64,000 bases of DNA from Paraburkholderia sp041321145 (GCF_041321145.1 NZ_JBGGWA010000002.1:682001-746000), one strand, 5' to 3'. Counted from the stretch's first letter, positions 36,176 through 48,905 are shown. Numbers and translations: made by a program. The notes: a model not told the origin generated them from the sequence alone.

Positions 36176-37417
36176 TTACGAACGATAGTCGGCGTTGATA
36201 CTCACGTAATCGTGCGACAGATCGCAAGTCCAGATCGTGGCTTGCGCATTGCCGCGGCCGAGTACGACGCGAATGCCGATCTCGCTCTTTTTCATGACGC
36301 GCTGACCGTCTTCTTCACGGTAGGCCGGATTGCGGCCGCCGGCAGTCGCGACCAGCACGTCGTCCAGATACAGATCGATTTTGCCGACGTCGAGATCGTC
36401 CACGCCGGCATAGCCGATGGCCGCCAGAATGCGGCCGAGATTCGGGTCCGACGCATAAAAGGCCGTCTTCACGAGCGGCGAATGGCCGATCGCGTAGGCG
36501 ATCTGGCGGCATTCGCCGACGCTCGAGCCGCCTTCGACATGCACGGTCATGAATTTGGTCGCGCCTTCGCCGTCGCGCACGATCAGTTGTGCAAGGGTCT
36601 GAGCGACTTCGGTCACCGCGTCGCGCAGCGCTGCATAAGCGGGCGAATCGGTGGACGTGATCGCCGGCAGGCTCGATTTGCCCGACGCGATCAGGATGAA
36701 AGAATCGTTGGTCGACGTATCGCCGTCGATCGTGATGCAGTTGAACGAGCGGTCCGCCACGTGCTTGACCAGCGCATCGAGCACCGGTTGCGCGACGGCA
36801 GCGTCGAAGGCGAGGAAACCGAGCATGGTCGCCATATTCGGCTTGATCATGCCGGCACCTTTGCTGATCCCCGTCAACGTGACCGTATGGCCGTCGATCG
36901 TGACCTGGCGCGAGGTGGCCTTCGGCAACGTGTCCGTGGTCATGATCGCCTGAGCGGCGTCGTACCAGTTCGCTTCCTTGCGATTCGCCAGCGCGGCCGG
37001 CAGACTGGCCTTCAGACGATCGACCGGCAGCGGTTCCAGAATCACGCCCGTCGAAAACGGCAGCACCTGTTCCGGCGTGATATCGGCCAAACGCGCCAGT
37101 TCGGCGCAGGTTTCGCGCGCGTGCGCGAGGCCCGGCTCGCCGGTGCCCGCGTTGGCGTTGCCGGTGTTGATCACGAGCGCACGAATCGGCTTACCGCCGG
37201 CGCGCACGCGCTCCAGATTCTCCCGGCACACCGTGACGGGCGCGGCGCAAAAACGATTCTGCGTGAACACCCCGCCTACCGTCGCGCCTTCGCCGACGGA
37301 AATGACCAGCACGTCCTTGCGGTTCGGCTTGCGGATATTCGCCTCCGCCCAGCCCAGCGTGACGCCGGCGACGGGATGGAGTTGAGCGGGATCGATCGAG
37401 GGGAAATTGACAGCCAT
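36176..37417 (-). CDS. argJ: Glutamate N-acetyltransferase / amino-acid acetyltransferase
   Basis: Bifunctional ArgJ recycles acetyl groups between N-acetylornithine and glutamate in arginine synthesis. The start is set at 37417 (MAVNFPSIDPAQLHPVAGVTLG), giving 413 residues, the family length. The self-cleavage region KGAGMIKPNMATML is present, with the Thr of MATML as nucleophile, and QNRFCAAPV and NTGNANAGTG are typical. It lies 151 bases after secA with a terminator between, so it is a separate transcript from secA. Confidence 0.96.
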   Translation of the reverse strand: MAVNFPSIDPAQLHPVAGVTLGWAEANIRKPNRKDVLVISVGEGATVGGVFTQNRFCAAPVTVCRENLERVRAGGKPIRALVINTGNANAGTGEPGLAHARETCAELARLADITPEQVLPFSTGVILEPLPVDRLKASLPAALANRKEANWYDAAQAIMTTDTLPKATSRQVTIDGHTVTLTGISKGAGMIKPNMATMLGFLAFDAAVAQPVLDALVKHVADRSFNCITIDGDTSTNDSFILIASGKSSLPAITSTDSPAYAALRDAVTEVAQTLAQLIVRDGEGATKFMTVHVEGGSSVGECRQIAYAIGHSPLVKTAFYASDPNLGRILAAIGYAGVDDLDVGKIDLYLDDVLVATAGGRNPAYREEDGQRVMKKSEIGIRVVLGRGNAQATIWTCDLSHDYVSINADYRS

Positions 37418-37536
37418 GGTCGCGACCTGTCGAAGAAAATGCCGGCAGGCGCCGGCATCGAGGGATCGGAAACTGATGGTTCGGGCAGGTTGCCGAACCA
37501 CCGCGAAATCAACAGCAAAGCATCGTGTAAAACGAC

Positions 37537-37560
37537 GCGGCGCGCTTGGAAGCGCGCCGC
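37537..37560 (-). terminator. Terminator-like hairpin after secA
   Basis: An 11-base arm (37537-37547) is inverted at 37550-37560, so the apex must open to a small loop. On the minus strand a short U-stretch (TTTT at about 37529-37532) follows. It lies 9 bases past the secA stop. Confidence 0.7.
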
Positions 37561-37568
37561 TTTCGGCA

Positions 37569-40379
<2,811 letters not shown>

Positions 40380-40669
40380 CGGATCGGTGTCTGCGTCGCG
40401 GCTTCGGCTGGTTTCGCGTCGTGCAGTTCATGCACGTGCGCTCCGGGGTCGGAAGGGCCTCGGCGGCTTGTCCAAGAGTGAATTCGAATCGGGCATTTTA
40501 GCACGCGCCCCAGCCCGCGCCTGTGTCAGCGGCGCGACGGCGGCAGGGCATCGAACGCCCGCCGCAGCGACCTCTGACGGTACGCATTGAGGCGGACCCG
40601 CGTGCATCCCGCGCGGTACAATCGCGGCGTGAACGCACATAGGGTGCGAACCCGCCGTCACGATCAAAC
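40380..40669. other. Divergent intergenic region secA / dciA
   Basis: 290 bases with no gene. A TAAAAT on the minus strand (40500-40495) is a candidate -10 for secA, and TACAAT (40617-40622) is a candidate -10 for the plus-strand gene. Neither has a good -35 at the right distance. Confidence 0.5.
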
Positions 40670-41155
40670 ATGAGCCGTTTTCCCTCCTTTTCAAGGCCGC
40701 CGCCCAAGCAGTTCAAAGCGCGCCGCCCGCAGCCCGTCGCTGAAGTGCTCAATCGCACCGACGCGTTTGCGGCCCTGCGCGCGGGTGTCGAGCAGATTGC
40801 CGCGCTGGAAAAGGATCTGCGGGAGCTACTGCCCGACTATCTGGCAACCAGCGTCGAGCCGAGCTTCATCAAGGAAGGCGTGCTGGCGCTGTTTGCCGGG
40901 CACAACGCGCTGGCGGCGCGTCTGCGCCAGATTGAGCCGCGGTTGCTGTCGGATCTGCAGCAGCGCGGCTGGCCCGTCAAAGCGCTGAGGATTCGCGTAC
41001 GGCCGCAGCCTTTAAAGGAGCCGGCCCCCGTCAAGCAGGCGCGTATGACGCCGGTCGGCGCCGATGCTTTGCACGCGCTCTCTCAATCGCTCGCGCCCTC
41101 GCCGTTGCAGGAAGCATTGGCGAAAATGGCGGCGCGGCATCGGAGAAACCGCTGA
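40670..41155 (+). CDS. DUF721 / DciA-like protein
   Basis: A 161-residue basic protein with the DUF721 domain at about residues 20-105 (LPDYLATSVEPSFIKEGVLALFAGHNALAARLRQIEPRLLSDL). DUF721 includes DciA, the replicative-helicase operator used by bacteria that lack DnaC/DnaI. The assignment rests on the domain and on its place next to secA and lpxC, common in proteobacteria. It converges with lpxC over a shared bidirectional terminator. Confidence 0.8.
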   Translation: MSRFPSFSRPPPKQFKARRPQPVAEVLNRTDAFAALRAGVEQIAALEKDLRELLPDYLATSVEPSFIKEGVLALFAGHNALAARLRQIEPRLLSDLQQRGWPVKALRIRVRPQPLKEPAPVKQARMTPVGADALHALSQSLAPSPLQEALAKMAARHRRNR

Positions 41156-41195
41156 ACAAAAAATAAGCGGCCCAGATGGGCCGCTTATTTTTCAT
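41155..41195. terminator. Bidirectional terminator between dciA and lpxC
   Basis: A perfect 13-bp stem (41161-41173 with 41178-41190) has a 4-base loop, with an A-run before and a T-run after it. It serves both convergent genes. Confidence 0.92.
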
Positions 41196-41236
41196 CCATT
41201 CGCTTGGGAGATTTCGCCCCAAAGTCGCTATACAAA

Positions 41237-42154
41237 CTACGCAAATGCCGTCTGCGTCTCATACGCAAAGCCGCGAGGCGCCTTTTGCGTGTCATCGAAA
41301 CTGACGATTTCGTACGAGTCTTCATGCGCGAGCAGTTCGCGCAGCAATGCGTTATTGAGGCCGTGGCCCGACTTGTACGCCGTGTACGAAGCCAGCAAAG
41401 GATGCCCGATCACGTACAGATCGCCGATCGCGTCGAGCATTTTGTGCTTCACGAATTCGTCGTCGTAACGCAGGCCGTCGTTGTTCAGAATGCGGTATTC
41501 GTCCAGCACGATGGCGTTATCCATGCTGCCGCCCCGCGCCAAACCGAGTTCGCGCATCATTTCCACTTCATGCGCAAAGCCGAACGTGCGCGCACGGGCA
41601 ATTTCCCGCACGTACGACGTATTGGCAAAATCCACTTCCAGCGCCTGGCCGGTCTTATCCACAGCCGGGTGACGGAAATCGATCGTGAACTTCAATTTGA
41701 AACCGAAATACGGGTCGAGACGCGCGAATTTATCGCCGTCGCGAATTTCGACCGGCTTGGTGACCTTGATGAATTTCTTTGCCGCGTTCTGTTCTTCAAT
41801 ACCGGCCGATTGAATCAGAAACACGAACGAACCCGCACTGCCGTCCATGATCGGAATTTCCTCGGCGGTGACATCGACATAAAGGTTGTCGATGCCGAGG
41901 CCTGCGCATGCGGACATCAAATGCTCGATGGTCGACACGCGCGCGCCGTCTTTCTGCAAAACGGAAGCCAGACGCGTATCGCCAATCGCCATCGCCGACG
42001 CAGGGATGTCCACCGGCGTGGGTAAATCCACGCGCGAAAACACGATGCCAGTGTCCGGCGCCGCGGGGCGGAGCGTCAGGTTGACTTTGCGGCCGGAGTG
42101 CAGGCCGATGCCAACTGTCTTGACGATCGATTTAATAGAGCGCTGCTTCAACAT
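41237..42154 (-). CDS. lpxC: UDP-3-O-acyl-N-acetylglucosamine deacetylase
   Basis: Zinc-dependent committed step of lipid A synthesis. The start at 42154 (MLKQRSIKSIVKTVGIGLHSG) gives the normal 305 residues. Zinc and catalytic motifs: TIEHLMSACAG (about residue 77), HKMLDAIGDL (about residue 236) and SGHGLNN (about residue 263). A TATACT -10 (42216-42211) about 57 bases upstream suggests its own promoter. It sits at the end of the dcw cluster, as in many proteobacteria, but is separated from ftsZ by a peroxiredoxin gene. Confidence 0.97.
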   Translation of the reverse strand: MLKQRSIKSIVKTVGIGLHSGRKVNLTLRPAAPDTGIVFSRVDLPTPVDIPASAMAIGDTRLASVLQKDGARVSTIEHLMSACAGLGIDNLYVDVTAEEIPIMDGSAGSFVFLIQSAGIEEQNAAKKFIKVTKPVEIRDGDKFARLDPYFGFKLKFTIDFRHPAVDKTGQALEVDFANTSYVREIARARTFGFAHEVEMMRELGLARGGSMDNAIVLDEYRILNNDGLRYDDEFVKHKMLDAIGDLYVIGHPLLASYTAYKSGHGLNNALLRELLAHEDSYEIVSFDDTQKAPRGFAYETQTAFA

Positions 42155-42435
42155 GGTGATCTTCTGTTCGATTGAAAATCCCAATCGGGACTTTTTATTC
42201 CATAGCGCGAAGTATACTCCAATACCCTTAGGAGCGTCTTTGCACGGAACGTATCAATCTGTTTCGCTGCATTACCCAAAGGGCGCCCGTCAGGAAAGCG
42301 TGACGGGCCGACGTCCGGAACGGAGGCGTTTCCGGTCATCGGCCCGCGTAACGGCCTGTCACAAAAGCGACATTTTGACCGTTGCCCTGATACAACGCGC
42401 ACGCGCGCAGGGCGAAGGCCATGACGCAACCGTAA

Positions 42436-42939
42436 CTAGCTCAACGTAGCGAGAATACTCCCTGCATCGCTGACTTCGAATTTGCCGGCAGCCTCGACGT
42501 TCAACGTCTTGACCACGCCGTCGTCGACAACCATCGCGTAGCGCTGGGAACGGATTCCCATGCCGCGCGCCGACAAATCCTGCTCAAGACCGAGCGCCCG
42601 CGTGAAAGCCGCACTGCCGTCCGCCATCATGCGCACCTTGCCCGAGGCGTGCTGATCGCGTCCCCACGCGCCCATTACGAACGCGTCGTTGACGGACACG
42701 CACCAGATTTCGTCGATGCCAAGCGCGCGCAGCTGCTCGGCGTGCTCGACGTAACCCGGTACATGTTTGGCCGAACAGGTCGGCGTGAAGGCGCCTGGCA
42801 ATCCGAAGATCACCACACGCTTGCCCGCCGTCTGCTCGCGCACGTCGAAGCTGTTAGGCCCCAGCGTGCAGCCCGCCCGCGTGTCTTCGACAAACTCGAA
42901 GAGCGTCGCGTCGGGCAGCTTTTCACCTGTCTGAATCAT
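42436..42939 (-). CDS. Peroxiredoxin (Prx5-like, AhpC/TSA superfamily)
   Basis: A thiol peroxidase. The 167-residue protein has the peroxidatic motif GAFTPTCSAKHVPGY (Cys about residue 49), the Prx5-type TPTCS-x-x-H variant. Further cysteines are in TRAGCTLG (about 20) and IWCVSV (about 80); either could resolve, or glutaredoxin/GSH could. No glutaredoxin domain is fused. It lies between lpxC and ftsZ on the same strand, with about 250-base gaps on both sides, so it is probably independently expressed. Confidence 0.92.
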   Translation of the reverse strand: MIQTGEKLPDATLFEFVEDTRAGCTLGPNSFDVREQTAGKRVVIFGLPGAFTPTCSAKHVPGYVEHAEQLRALGIDEIWCVSVNDAFVMGAWGRDQHASGKVRMMADGSAAFTRALGLEQDLSARGMGIRSQRYAMVVDDGVVKTLNVEAAGKFEVSDAGSILATLS

Positions 42940-43190
42940 GCTCAGTCCTTTGCATCGATGCGAAGCATGCTCGCACGTTGTCGTGTCGCAGTGAACTTCA
43001 GCGTCTGCCTAACTACAGGCTCCGCCATCCGGCGACAGTCGCCCTATCCGCTTCGCGAATCCGAAGAGGGCACGTGTCCTTGCCGCGAATCAGACGATAC
43101 GCGGCTCGTTCGCCGTTCACACGCCACGCTCGTGCATTCGTCCGCCAGCGCTGCTGAAAACAGCGCGGCAACGAAAGCCTGCTCGTGCGC

Positions 43191-44387
43191 TCAGTCCGCC
43201 TGCTTGCGCAGGAACGCCGGAATGTCGTACGTATCGACGCCCTTTTCCTGCAGCGCCTGCACGTGCGAAGCCGCCGTATCGCGCGACGTGCGCCACACAG
43301 CCGGCGTATCCAGCGCGCCGTAATCGGCCGTGCTGGCGTGCGACGACGACGGTGCGTAGGCAGCGTGCGTGCCGATCGGCTGGTTGTCCGTGCCGGTGCG
43401 CAGCAGCGTCATCGGTGCCGATTGCTGCTTCTTCGCCGCACGGCCCAGACCCGTTGCCACGACCGTCACGCGCAGCGCGTCGCCCATTGCATCGTCGTAC
43501 ACCGCGCCGAAGATCACGGTGGCATCTTCCGCGGCGTAGCTCTTGATGGTGTTCATCACTTCGCGCGTTTCCGACAGACGCAGCGAACGGCTCGACGTGA
43601 TGTTGACCAGCACGCCACGCGCGCCCGACAGATCCACACCTTCCAGCAGCGGGCTTGCAACAGCCTGCTCAGCGGCCAGACGGGCGCGATCGACACCGGC
43701 AACCGTCGCCGTGCCCATCATCGCCTTGCCCTGCTCGCCCATCACCGTCTTCACGTCTTCGAAGTCGACGTTCACCAGACCGTCGACGTTGATGATTTCC
43801 GCGATCCCGGCAACTGCGTTGTTCAGAACGTCGTCTGCGCACTGGAAGCACTTGTCCATCTCGGCGTCATCGCCCATCACCTCGAACAGCTTGTCGTTCA
43901 GAACGACGATCAGCGAGTCGACGTGATCCTCCAGTTGCTGCGAACCGGCTTCTGCGACGCGCATCCGCTTGCCGCCTTCGAATTCGAACGGCTTGCTGAC
44001 TACGCCAACAGTCAAGATACCCATTTCCTTGGCGATCTGCGCGACCACCGGCGCTGCGCCCGTGCCCGTGCCGCCACCCATGCCGGCGGTGATGAACACC
44101 ATGTGCGCGCCGCGCAATGCGTCGGCAATGCGCTCGCGTGCTTCTTCTGCTGCCGCGCGGCCCATTTCCGGCTTGGCGCCCGCGCCCAGACCCGTGTTGC
44201 CGAGCTGGATCACCGCCGAGGCGCGCGAACGCGACAGCGCCTGCGCATCCGTGTTCATCACGATGAAATCGACGCCTTGCACGCCCTTGTTGATCATGTG
44301 CTGAACGGCATTGCCGCCAGCGCCACCGACTCCGATCACCTTGATGATGGTGCCGTTCGTTTCGGTTTCCAGCATCTGGAATTCCAT
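43191..44387 (-). CDS. ftsZ: Cell division protein FtsZ
   Basis: Tubulin-like GTPase that forms the Z-ring. The start at 44387 (MEFQMLETETNGTIIKVIGVGGAGGNAV) gives 398 residues. The tubulin signature GGGTGTGAAPV (about residue 105) is present. The conserved C-terminal tail DTYDIPAFLRKQAD, which binds FtsA and ZapD, is intact. It lies 130 bases after ftsA. A short hairpin (43148-43153 with 43161-43166) after the stop may end the cluster's transcript, though no U-run follows. Confidence 0.98.
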   Translation of the reverse strand: MEFQMLETETNGTIIKVIGVGGAGGNAVQHMINKGVQGVDFIVMNTDAQALSRSRASAVIQLGNTGLGAGAKPEMGRAAAEEARERIADALRGAHMVFITAGMGGGTGTGAAPVVAQIAKEMGILTVGVVSKPFEFEGGKRMRVAEAGSQQLEDHVDSLIVVLNDKLFEVMGDDAEMDKCFQCADDVLNNAVAGIAEIINVDGLVNVDFEDVKTVMGEQGKAMMGTATVAGVDRARLAAEQAVASPLLEGVDLSGARGVLVNITSSRSLRLSETREVMNTIKSYAAEDATVIFGAVYDDAMGDALRVTVVATGLGRAAKKQQSAPMTLLRTGTDNQPIGTHAAYAPSSSHASTADYGALDTPAVWRTSRDTAASHVQALQEKGVDTYDIPAFLRKQAD

Positions 44388-44517
44388 GTTGCCTCCGTCA
44401 AGATAAAAAATTGCAGCCACTCGGCCGTTATTCGGCAGGAAGTCGGGCAACCCCCTGTCGCGCGCCAGCCGCCGGCACCAGCGCGTATTTGCGTAAAACC
44501 GTCAAAACCAGAATTCG

Positions 44518-45750
44518 TTAGAAGTTGCCGAGGAACCAGTCTTTCATTCGCGTGAAGACCTGGCCCATCGACCCCGACTGCACGGCGACCTTGCGGCCGC
44601 GCATCCGTTGCGAGCGCCCTTCGACGAGCAGACCCATTGCCGTCGAGTAGCGCGGATTCCGCACGACGTCGGCGAGACCGCCCGCGTATTCCGGCACGCC
44701 GATGCGCACCGGCTTCAGGAAAATGTCCTCGCCGAGTTCGACCATGCCGAGCATCATCGACGCGCCGCCGGTCAGCACCACGCCGGAGCTCAGCAGTTCC
44801 TCGTAACCCGACTCGCGCACCACCTGCTGCACGAGCGAAAACAGTTCTTCGACACGCGGCTCGACCACCGCCGCCAGCGCCTGGCGCGACAGCGTGCGCG
44901 GACCGCGCTCGCCCAGACCCGGCACTTCGATCATTTCGTCCGGATCGGCCAAGGCCTGCTTCGCAATGCCGTAGTCGACCTTGATGTCTTCCGCGTCCGG
45001 CGTCGGCGTACGCAGCGCCATCGCGATGTCGCTCGTGATCTGGTCGCCGGCGATCGGAATCACCGCCGTGTGGCGAATCGCGCCTTCGCTGAAAATCGCG
45101 ATGTCCGTCGTGCCGCCGCCGATATCGACCAGCACCACGCCGAGTTCTTTTTCATCTTCCGTCAGCACCGCCAGCGACGACGCCAGCGGCTGCAGGATCA
45201 GATCGTTCACTTCGAGCCCGCAACGGCGCACGCACTTGACGATGTTCTGCGCCGCGCTCACCGCGCCGGTGACGATATGCACCTTCACTTCCAGCCGGAT
45301 ACCGCTCATGCCGATCGGCTCGCGCACGTCTTCCTGGCCGTCGATGATGAATTCCTGCGTCAGGATATGCAGCACCTGCTGATCGGTCGGGATGTTGATC
45401 GCCTTCGCCGTCTCGATCACGCGCGCGACGTCCGTCTGCGTGACTTCCTTCTCCTTGATCGCCACCATGCCGCTCGAATTGAAGCTGCGGATATGGCTGC
45501 CGGCGATCCCGGTAAACACGTTCGTGATCTTGCAGTCGGCCATCAGCTCGGCTTCTTCGAGCGCGCGCTGAATGGACTGCACGGTGGCTTCGATGTTCAC
45601 CACCACGCCCTTCTTGAGCCCCTTCGATTCGCTCTGGCCGAGGCCGATCACCTCGTAGTGACCCTCGCCCTTCAACTCGGCGACGATGGCCACCACCTTC
45701 GACGTCCCAATGTCGAGGGCGACCAGCAGATCTTTATAGTCTTTACTCAT
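44518..45750 (-). CDS. ftsA: Cell division protein FtsA
   Basis: Actin-like membrane tether of FtsZ. The 410-residue length is normal: LLVALDIGTSKVVAIVAEL at the start, GVVLVDIGGGTTDIAIF (phosphate-2 loop) near residue 200 and VVLTGGASMM near residue 320. The C-terminal amphipathic helix (GQVFTRMKDWFLGNF) that binds the membrane is intact. It is 27 bases after ftsQ. Confidence 0.98.
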   Translation of the reverse strand: MSKDYKDLLVALDIGTSKVVAIVAELKGEGHYEVIGLGQSESKGLKKGVVVNIEATVQSIQRALEEAELMADCKITNVFTGIAGSHIRSFNSSGMVAIKEKEVTQTDVARVIETAKAINIPTDQQVLHILTQEFIIDGQEDVREPIGMSGIRLEVKVHIVTGAVSAAQNIVKCVRRCGLEVNDLILQPLASSLAVLTEDEKELGVVLVDIGGGTTDIAIFSEGAIRHTAVIPIAGDQITSDIAMALRTPTPDAEDIKVDYGIAKQALADPDEMIEVPGLGERGPRTLSRQALAAVVEPRVEELFSLVQQVVRESGYEELLSSGVVLTGGASMMLGMVELGEDIFLKPVRIGVPEYAGGLADVVRNPRYSTAMGLLVEGRSQRMRGRKVAVQSGSMGQVFTRMKDWFLGNF

Positions 45751-45777
45751 AGCGTGCTCATTGCGTGTGATGTCCGT

Positions 45778-46530
45778 TTACTTCTTGCCCTTGTCGGGTT
45801 CGGTGATAAAGCGCATCCCTGCCGCGCGAATCGCGAAACCGTTCGGATAGCGCAAGTCCGCATACTCGATATCCTTTCCCCAACGCTGCGTCACCGCATT
45901 CCACGCCGCGGTCAGGCGCTTGCTGCGATCCAGCAGCGTGTCCTGATTGCGTTCGCGCCCAAGTTCCACCTGCATTCCATTCGACAGCTTCACCGTCCAC
46001 GCGTAGCGCGGCGACAGCGTGACTTCATCCGGCGTCGCGCCCAGCGGCGCAAACCACTTCTGGAAGTCGTGATAACGCGCGACAACCTCTTTCGCCGTAC
46101 CGTCCGGGCCGTCGAACGCGGGCAGCTCTTCCTCGAGTTCGCCCTGGTTCGCGGTGAACAGTTCGCCGTCGACGCTGACCAGCTGATCGCTGCCCCACGT
46201 CCCCAGCGGTTTGTACTCTTCAAGCGTGACAGCCAGCGCGTTCGGCCAGACTCGCCGCACGCTCGCGTGACGCACCCACGGCATCTGCTCGAACGCCTGA
46301 CGCGCGACGTCGAGATCCACCGTGAAAAAGTTGCCCTTCAAGCGTCCCACTACCCCGGCGCGCACCGTCGGTGAATTGATGTGCTCGGTGTCGCCGTCGA
46401 TCTGGATTTCGTGCAGCGCGAAATTCGGACGCTGGATCAGCCAATAACCACCTGCCGCCAGCAGCACGAGCACCAGCAGCACATGCAATGCGCTGGCGGC
46501 GAGATTGAGCTGGCGAACGTTGTTCCACAT
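45778..46530 (-). CDS. ftsQ: Cell division protein FtsQ
   Basis: Bitopic divisome protein that recruits FtsB/FtsL. Of 250 residues, a single transmembrane helix lies at about 13-32 (ALHVLLVLVLLAAGGYWLI). A POTRA domain (FALHEIQIDGDTEHIN onward) and the FtsQ beta domain follow (about 120-240). It starts 24 bases after ddl. Confidence 0.95.
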   Translation of the reverse strand: MWNNVRQLNLAASALHVLLVLVLLAAGGYWLIQRPNFALHEIQIDGDTEHINSPTVRAGVVGRLKGNFFTVDLDVARQAFEQMPWVRHASVRRVWPNALAVTLEEYKPLGTWGSDQLVSVDGELFTANQGELEEELPAFDGPDGTAKEVVARYHDFQKWFAPLGATPDEVTLSPRYAWTVKLSNGMQVELGRERNQDTLLDRSKRLTAAWNAVTQRWGKDIEYADLRYPNGFAIRAAGMRFITEPDKGKK

Positions 46531-46554
46531 GGTGTTGCTTTCGGGTTGCCCCGG

Positions 46555-47505
46555 TTAGTCCGCAAGGGTCAGCGCCAACACGCCGACAACCAGTTCCTGA
46601 TAGCTGATGCCCACCGCACGCGCCGCCTTCGGCGGCAGCGAGTGATCGGTCATGCCAGGCGCCGTGTTCACTTCGAGGAAGTACGGGTTGCCGTGGGCGT
46701 CGAGCATGAAATCGGCGCGGCCCCAATCGGTACAGCCGAGTACGTCGAACGCACGGCGCGCCAGCGCCTTCAGACGCTTCTCTTCGTCCGGCGCGAGGCC
46801 GCACGGGATCAGATACTGCGTGTCGTTGGCGATGTACTTCGCGTGATAGTCGTAGAACTCGCCAGCCGGCACGATGCGGATCACCGGCAGATCCAGATCG
46901 CCGGCGATGCACGCGGTGTACTCGCCGCCGCCTTCAATGCTCTTTTCCACCACGACGATCTTGTCGTACTTGACCGCTTCGAGCAGCGCTGCCGGCAATG
47001 CATCGGCGCTTTTCACCTTGATCACCGCGACGCTCGAGCCTTCGCTGGCCGGCTTCACGAACAGCGGCAAGCCGAGCTTCGCGACGATGTCCTTCGCACG
47101 CGCTTCGTAGTCGTCGCCACGCAGCACGGCTTCGAACGGCGGCGTCGGAATGCCGAGTTGCTGCCACACGAGCTTGGTGCGGAACTTGTCCAGACCGAGC
47201 GCGGAGCCGAGCACGCCGCTCCCCGTGTAACGGATGCCGTAAAAATCGAGCGCGCCCTGGATCTGGCCGTTCTCGCCGTAACCGCCATGCAGCGCGTTGA
47301 ACGCGCGCACGAAGCCTTCCTCCTTCAACGCGGCGAGCGGACGCTCGGCCGGGTCGAACGGATGTGCGTCGATACCGGCGTCGCGCAGACCTTGCAGCAC
47401 GAGGCGGCCGGAATTGAGCGACACCTCGCGCTCGGCGGAATCGCCACCGAGCAGGACTGCCACTTTGCCGAATTGTTTAGGGTCGATACCGCTCATTTCA
47501 CTCAC
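46555..47505 (-). CDS. ddlB: D-alanine--D-alanine ligase
   Basis: ATP-grasp ligase making the D-Ala-D-Ala dipeptide for MurF. It has VAVLLGGDSAEREVSLNSG at the N-terminus, LHGGYGENGQIQG, VKPASEGSSVAV and FLEVNTAPGMTDHSL at the C-terminus. The GTG at 47505 overlaps the murC stop (GTGA), giving 316 residues; an ATG three codons further (47496) is equally possible. Confidence 0.96.
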   Translation of the reverse strand: MSEMSGIDPKQFGKVAVLLGGDSAEREVSLNSGRLVLQGLRDAGIDAHPFDPAERPLAALKEEGFVRAFNALHGGYGENGQIQGALDFYGIRYTGSGVLGSALGLDKFRTKLVWQQLGIPTPPFEAVLRGDDYEARAKDIVAKLGLPLFVKPASEGSSVAVIKVKSADALPAALLEAVKYDKIVVVEKSIEGGGEYTACIAGDLDLPVIRIVPAGEFYDYHAKYIANDTQYLIPCGLAPDEEKRLKALARRAFDVLGCTDWGRADFMLDAHGNPYFLEVNTAPGMTDHSLPPKAARAVGISYQELVVGVLALTLAD

Positions 47506-48905
47506 ACCTTTGTTTCTTGCGCGAGGCGTCCCGGCACACCGCCGATCGAACCCGCGCCCATCGTGATCACCACATCGCCATCGCGCACCACTGCTGAGAG
47601 CGCGTCCGGCACTTCATCCACCGTATCGACAAACACAGGCTCGACCTTGCCGACGACACGCAACGCGCGAGCCAGCGCGCGACCGTCGGCGGCGACGATC
47701 GGCGCTTCACCGGCTGAATAGACTTCGGTCAGCACGAGCGCGTCGACCGTCGACAGCACCTTCACAAAATCTTCGAAGCAATCGCGCGTGCGCGTGAAGC
47801 GGTGCGGCTGGAATGCCAGCACCAGCCGCCGGCCCGGGAATGCACCACGCGCCGCCGCCACCGTTGCCGCCATCTCGACCGGGTGATGACCGTAGTCGTC
47901 GACCAGCGTGTACGCGCCGGCTGCTTTGCCTTCGGACACGACCGGCACTTCGCCGTAGCGCTGGAAGCGGCGGCCCACGCCGTTGAAATCCGCTAGCGCT
48001 CGCTGAATATCGGCATCTTTCACTTCAAGTTCAGTCGCAATTGCAATGGCGGCCAAAGCGTTCTGCACGTTGTGCTCGCCCGGCAGGTTCAAGACGATGT
48101 CGATCGGCGCCGCGTCTTCGCGCATTGCCGTGAAATGCATCTTGCCGTCATGTGCCTCGACGTTGACCGCGCGCACCTGCGCATCCGGCGCGAAGCCATA
48201 ACGGATGATCGGCTTCGACACGAACGGCAGGATTTCCTTCACGTTCGGGTCGTCGACGCACAGCACCGCGATGCCGTAGAACGGCAGACGATGCGTGAAC
48301 TCGATGAACGCCTGCTTGAGCCGCGCGAAGTCGTGGCCGTAGGTGTCCATGTGATCGGCGTCGATGTTCGTAATGACTTCGATCACCGGGAACAGATTCA
48401 GGAACGACGCATCCGACTCGTCCGCTTCGGCGACGATGAAATCGCCCGTACCGAGCCGCGCATTCGCGCCCGCGCTGATCAGCCGGCCGCCGATCACGAA
48501 AGTCGGATCGAGCCCGCCCGCCGCCAACACACTCGCCACCAGCGAAGTGGTCGTGGTCTTGCCGTGCGTGCCGGCGATCGCGATGCCCTGCTTCAGGCGC
48601 ATCAATTCCGCGAGCATCACCGCGCGCGGCACGATCGGAATGCGGCGATGACGCGCGGCCAGCACTTCCGGGTTATCGCTGCGCACCGCCGTCGAGACGA
48701 CAACCGCGTTCGCGCCTTCAATGTTTTCCGCTGCGTGGCCGATCGCGATCCGCGCGCCGAGTGCGGCGAGGCGATCGGTAATCGCGTTGCTCGTGAGATC
48801 CGAGCCGCTCACCTGATAGCCGAGGTTGACCAGCACCTCGGCGATGCCGCTCATGCCAACACCGCCGATGCCGACAAAATGAATATGTTTGACGATGTGT
48901 TTCAT
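47502..48905 (-). CDS. murC: UDP-N-acetylmuramate--L-alanine ligase
   Basis: Adds L-Ala to UDP-MurNAc. The 467-residue protein starts at 48905 (MKHIVKHIHFVGIGGVGMSGIAE) with a Rossmann GIGGVGM. It has the P-loop AGTHGKTTTTSLVA (about residue 108) and the ATP-site segment GEHNVQNALAA. The ATG overlaps the murG stop; the stop overlaps the ddl GTG, an unbroken coupled series. Confidence 0.97.
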   Translation of the reverse strand: MKHIVKHIHFVGIGGVGMSGIAEVLVNLGYQVSGSDLTSNAITDRLAALGARIAIGHAAENIEGANAVVVSTAVRSDNPEVLAARHRRIPIVPRAVMLAELMRLKQGIAIAGTHGKTTTTSLVASVLAAGGLDPTFVIGGRLISAGANARLGTGDFIVAEADESDASFLNLFPVIEVITNIDADHMDTYGHDFARLKQAFIEFTHRLPFYGIAVLCVDDPNVKEILPFVSKPIIRYGFAPDAQVRAVNVEAHDGKMHFTAMREDAAPIDIVLNLPGEHNVQNALAAIAIATELEVKDADIQRALADFNGVGRRFQRYGEVPVVSEGKAAGAYTLVDDYGHHPVEMAATVAAARGAFPGRRLVLAFQPHRFTRTRDCFEDFVKVLSTVDALVLTEVYSAGEAPIVAADGRALARALRVVGKVEPVFVDTVDEVPDALSAVVRDGDVVITMGAGSIGGVPGRLAQETKV

